A stretch of DNA of 15,360 bases. It comes from Clostridia bacterium. Lineage in GTDB: Bacteria; Bacillota; Clostridia; CAKSNL01; HGM11501. Position 1 is the stretch's first letter. Each line of letters starts with the position of its first letter. Positions 14,139-15,360 of the stretch are shown piece by piece. The translations under genes and the position numbers were made by a program. The notes under the pieces are model-generated. The model was not told the origin of the DNA. It worked only from the letters and a program-made list of their open reading frames with translations, and ran no database searches. Location: assembly GCA_900766735.1 (NCBI GenBank), contig CAAFWO010000016.1, forward strand, positions 1-15,360. The letters run 5' to 3'.

Positions 14139-15360
14139 ATGTATAAAACCTATGTGCCGATTATGGCGAAAAAATATACTGACAGAGAAAAAAATGGCGC
14201 TTGTCAAAGAGCTTAAGAGAGCTAAGGCCGACTTGGTCTTTGCCGCGTACAGAAGAACGATGGGCGAAAAGTCGGCCGAGCTTTTAGATGAAGCCGAAGA
14301 GTGCGTTGATTTCCTTAAAAAAGAGGGCTTCAACGTCGGCATCTGGGTCGCGCCGACGATAGGGTACGGGGGCGACGGGTCAAATTCCGAAAAAGCGCCG
14401 TATGAGAGGATCACGACCCTTGAAGGGAACAAGGTCAACGCCTACTGCCCGCTTGACGAGGGATTTGCCGATGAGCTTTCGGCGCAGTTTTCGAGAATCG
14501 CAAAGATGAACATAACGCACATTTTACTGGAGGACGACTTCACGGTATCGGGCGGCAAGTTCTTTTTAAACACGCTTGCCTGCACCTGTCCGCGCCATAC
14601 GAAGCTTTTGTCAGAGCGCCTCGGCAAAAGCATTACAAAAGAAGAGTTAAGGGAAAAGCTGTTGACCGGGGGGCGCAACGAGGTAAGAAGCGCGTTTTGT
14701 GACATAATGGGCGACACGCTTCGTTCTATTGCGCATAAGATCGAAAGGGCGGTGCACTTGGTTTCGCCCGATATAAAGATAGGAACGAGCGCAAACTCCG
14801 CGTCCTACCACATCGAGGGCGCGTCGTTTTTCGAGCTCACGAAAATTTTTGCCGGAAAGAACCGCCCGTTTTGCCGCATCACCGGCGCGCCGTACTGGAA
14901 GAACGGTCCGAGCTTAAACTCCACGATCGAGGCGGCAAGGTGGCAGTCCGCATTTGCGAAAAAGAACGGGATCGATGTTATGACCGAGGGCGACACATAC
15001 CCCAGACCGCGATTTTTGGTTTCCGCGTCAGAGCTTGAAATGTACGATATGGCGCTCCGGGCGGACGGAAATTCAAACGCAATATTAAAATATATGCTCG
15101 ACTATAACTCGCGCGCGGACTATGAGACGGGCTATGTCGACCGCCATGTGAAAAACCTTTCGCACTATGCCGAGATCGAAAAAAGATTTTCCGGCCTTGA
15201 AGCAAAGGGGCTTTATGTGTTTGAAGAGCCGCACACGGTCAAAGATATGGACTTTTCTGATGTGTTCGGCTTTGCGGAATTTACCTCGCACGGGGTGCTT
15301 CCGCTAATGTCAAGCTGGCTTGTGACGGATAATTCCGTTCCGACAAGCTATGAAAAAACG
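14139..15360 (+). CDS. Uncharacterised protein, possibly glycoside-hydrolase-like; apparent frameshift, 3' partial
   Basis: The frame containing ATG 14194 is open to the window edge (389 codons). Upstream, a GGAGGG site sits 6 nt before ATG 14139, which encodes MYKTYVPIMAKKYTDREK but then runs to a TAA at 14214. Dropping one A from the seven-A run 14188-14194 joins the two into one plausible protein (...DREK-MALVKELKRAKADLVF). An in-frame ATG at 14152 also exists, but it is 19 nt from the ribosome binding site. The protein shows alternating strand/helix segments suggesting a TIM barrel: FNVGIWVAPTIGYGG, HILLEDDFTVSGG, TGAPYW, TEGDTYPRPRF and YETGYVDRH. The acidic LLEDDF and TEGD sites and aromatic residues suggest a sugar-active enzyme, but the family is not firmly recognised. 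There is no signal peptide. Whether the break is a mutation, a sequencing error or slippage is unresolved. Confidence 0.6.

Noticed and set aside
13749..14438. 229-codon minus-strand open frame spanning the htpG end and the last gene
   Set aside because: It crosses the htpG terminator and the promoter of the next gene, and its translation resembles nothing known.

Overview
The window is a piece of a bacterial chromosome, most likely from a low-to-mid-GC Firmicute of class Clostridia, probably an anaerobic gut lineage (an inference). The reasons are the HPr kinase/murB/rapZ/whiA gene cluster, a pyruvate kinase with the extra C-terminal PEP-utiliser-like domain, strong AGGAGG-type ribosome binding sites, sigma-A promoters with 16-17 nt spacers, and a GGGtGRT-family protein. 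All credible genes are on the + strand. No tRNA, rRNA, CRISPR array or insertion sequence was seen.

Layout. (1) 1-209: probable terminator of an unseen upstream gene, then a near-consensus promoter. (2) 210-8250: a tightly packed six-gene unit, hprK - ROK glucokinase - murB - rapZ - whiA - dnaE. Gaps are 9-15 nt and whiA/dnaE overlap by one base. It combines carbon-source sensing (HPr kinase, glucokinase), wall precursor synthesis (MurB), a nucleotide-binding RNA-adapter family protein (RapZ), a WhiA regulator and the replicative polymerase. (3) 8247-10344: a second promoter overlapping the dnaE stop codon, a 65-aa DUF2007-like protein, a hairpin terminator, and then pyk with no evident promoter of its own. 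(4) 10368-12181: a self-contained transcription unit with its own promoter and strong terminator. It encodes an IscU/NifU-like cysteine protein and a GGGtGRT-family protein of unknown function. This is the best candidate here for an undescribed system. (5) 12188-14065: htpG (Hsp90) with its own promoter and terminator. (6) 14091-15360: promoter plus the 5' part of a gene for an uncharacterised, possibly TIM-barrel glycoside-hydrolase-like protein. Its reading frame appears broken at a run of seven A's, and the gene runs off the window end.

Compared with the order remembered from Bacillus and Clostridium, the block lacks yvcK between rapZ and whiA, lacks the HPr-like gene after whiA, and lacks pfkA before pyk. 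A ROK kinase gene sits between hprK and murB. Start sites for the glucokinase, murB, pyk and htpG genes were placed at internal start codons that have properly spaced ribosome binding sites, not at the longest open frame.
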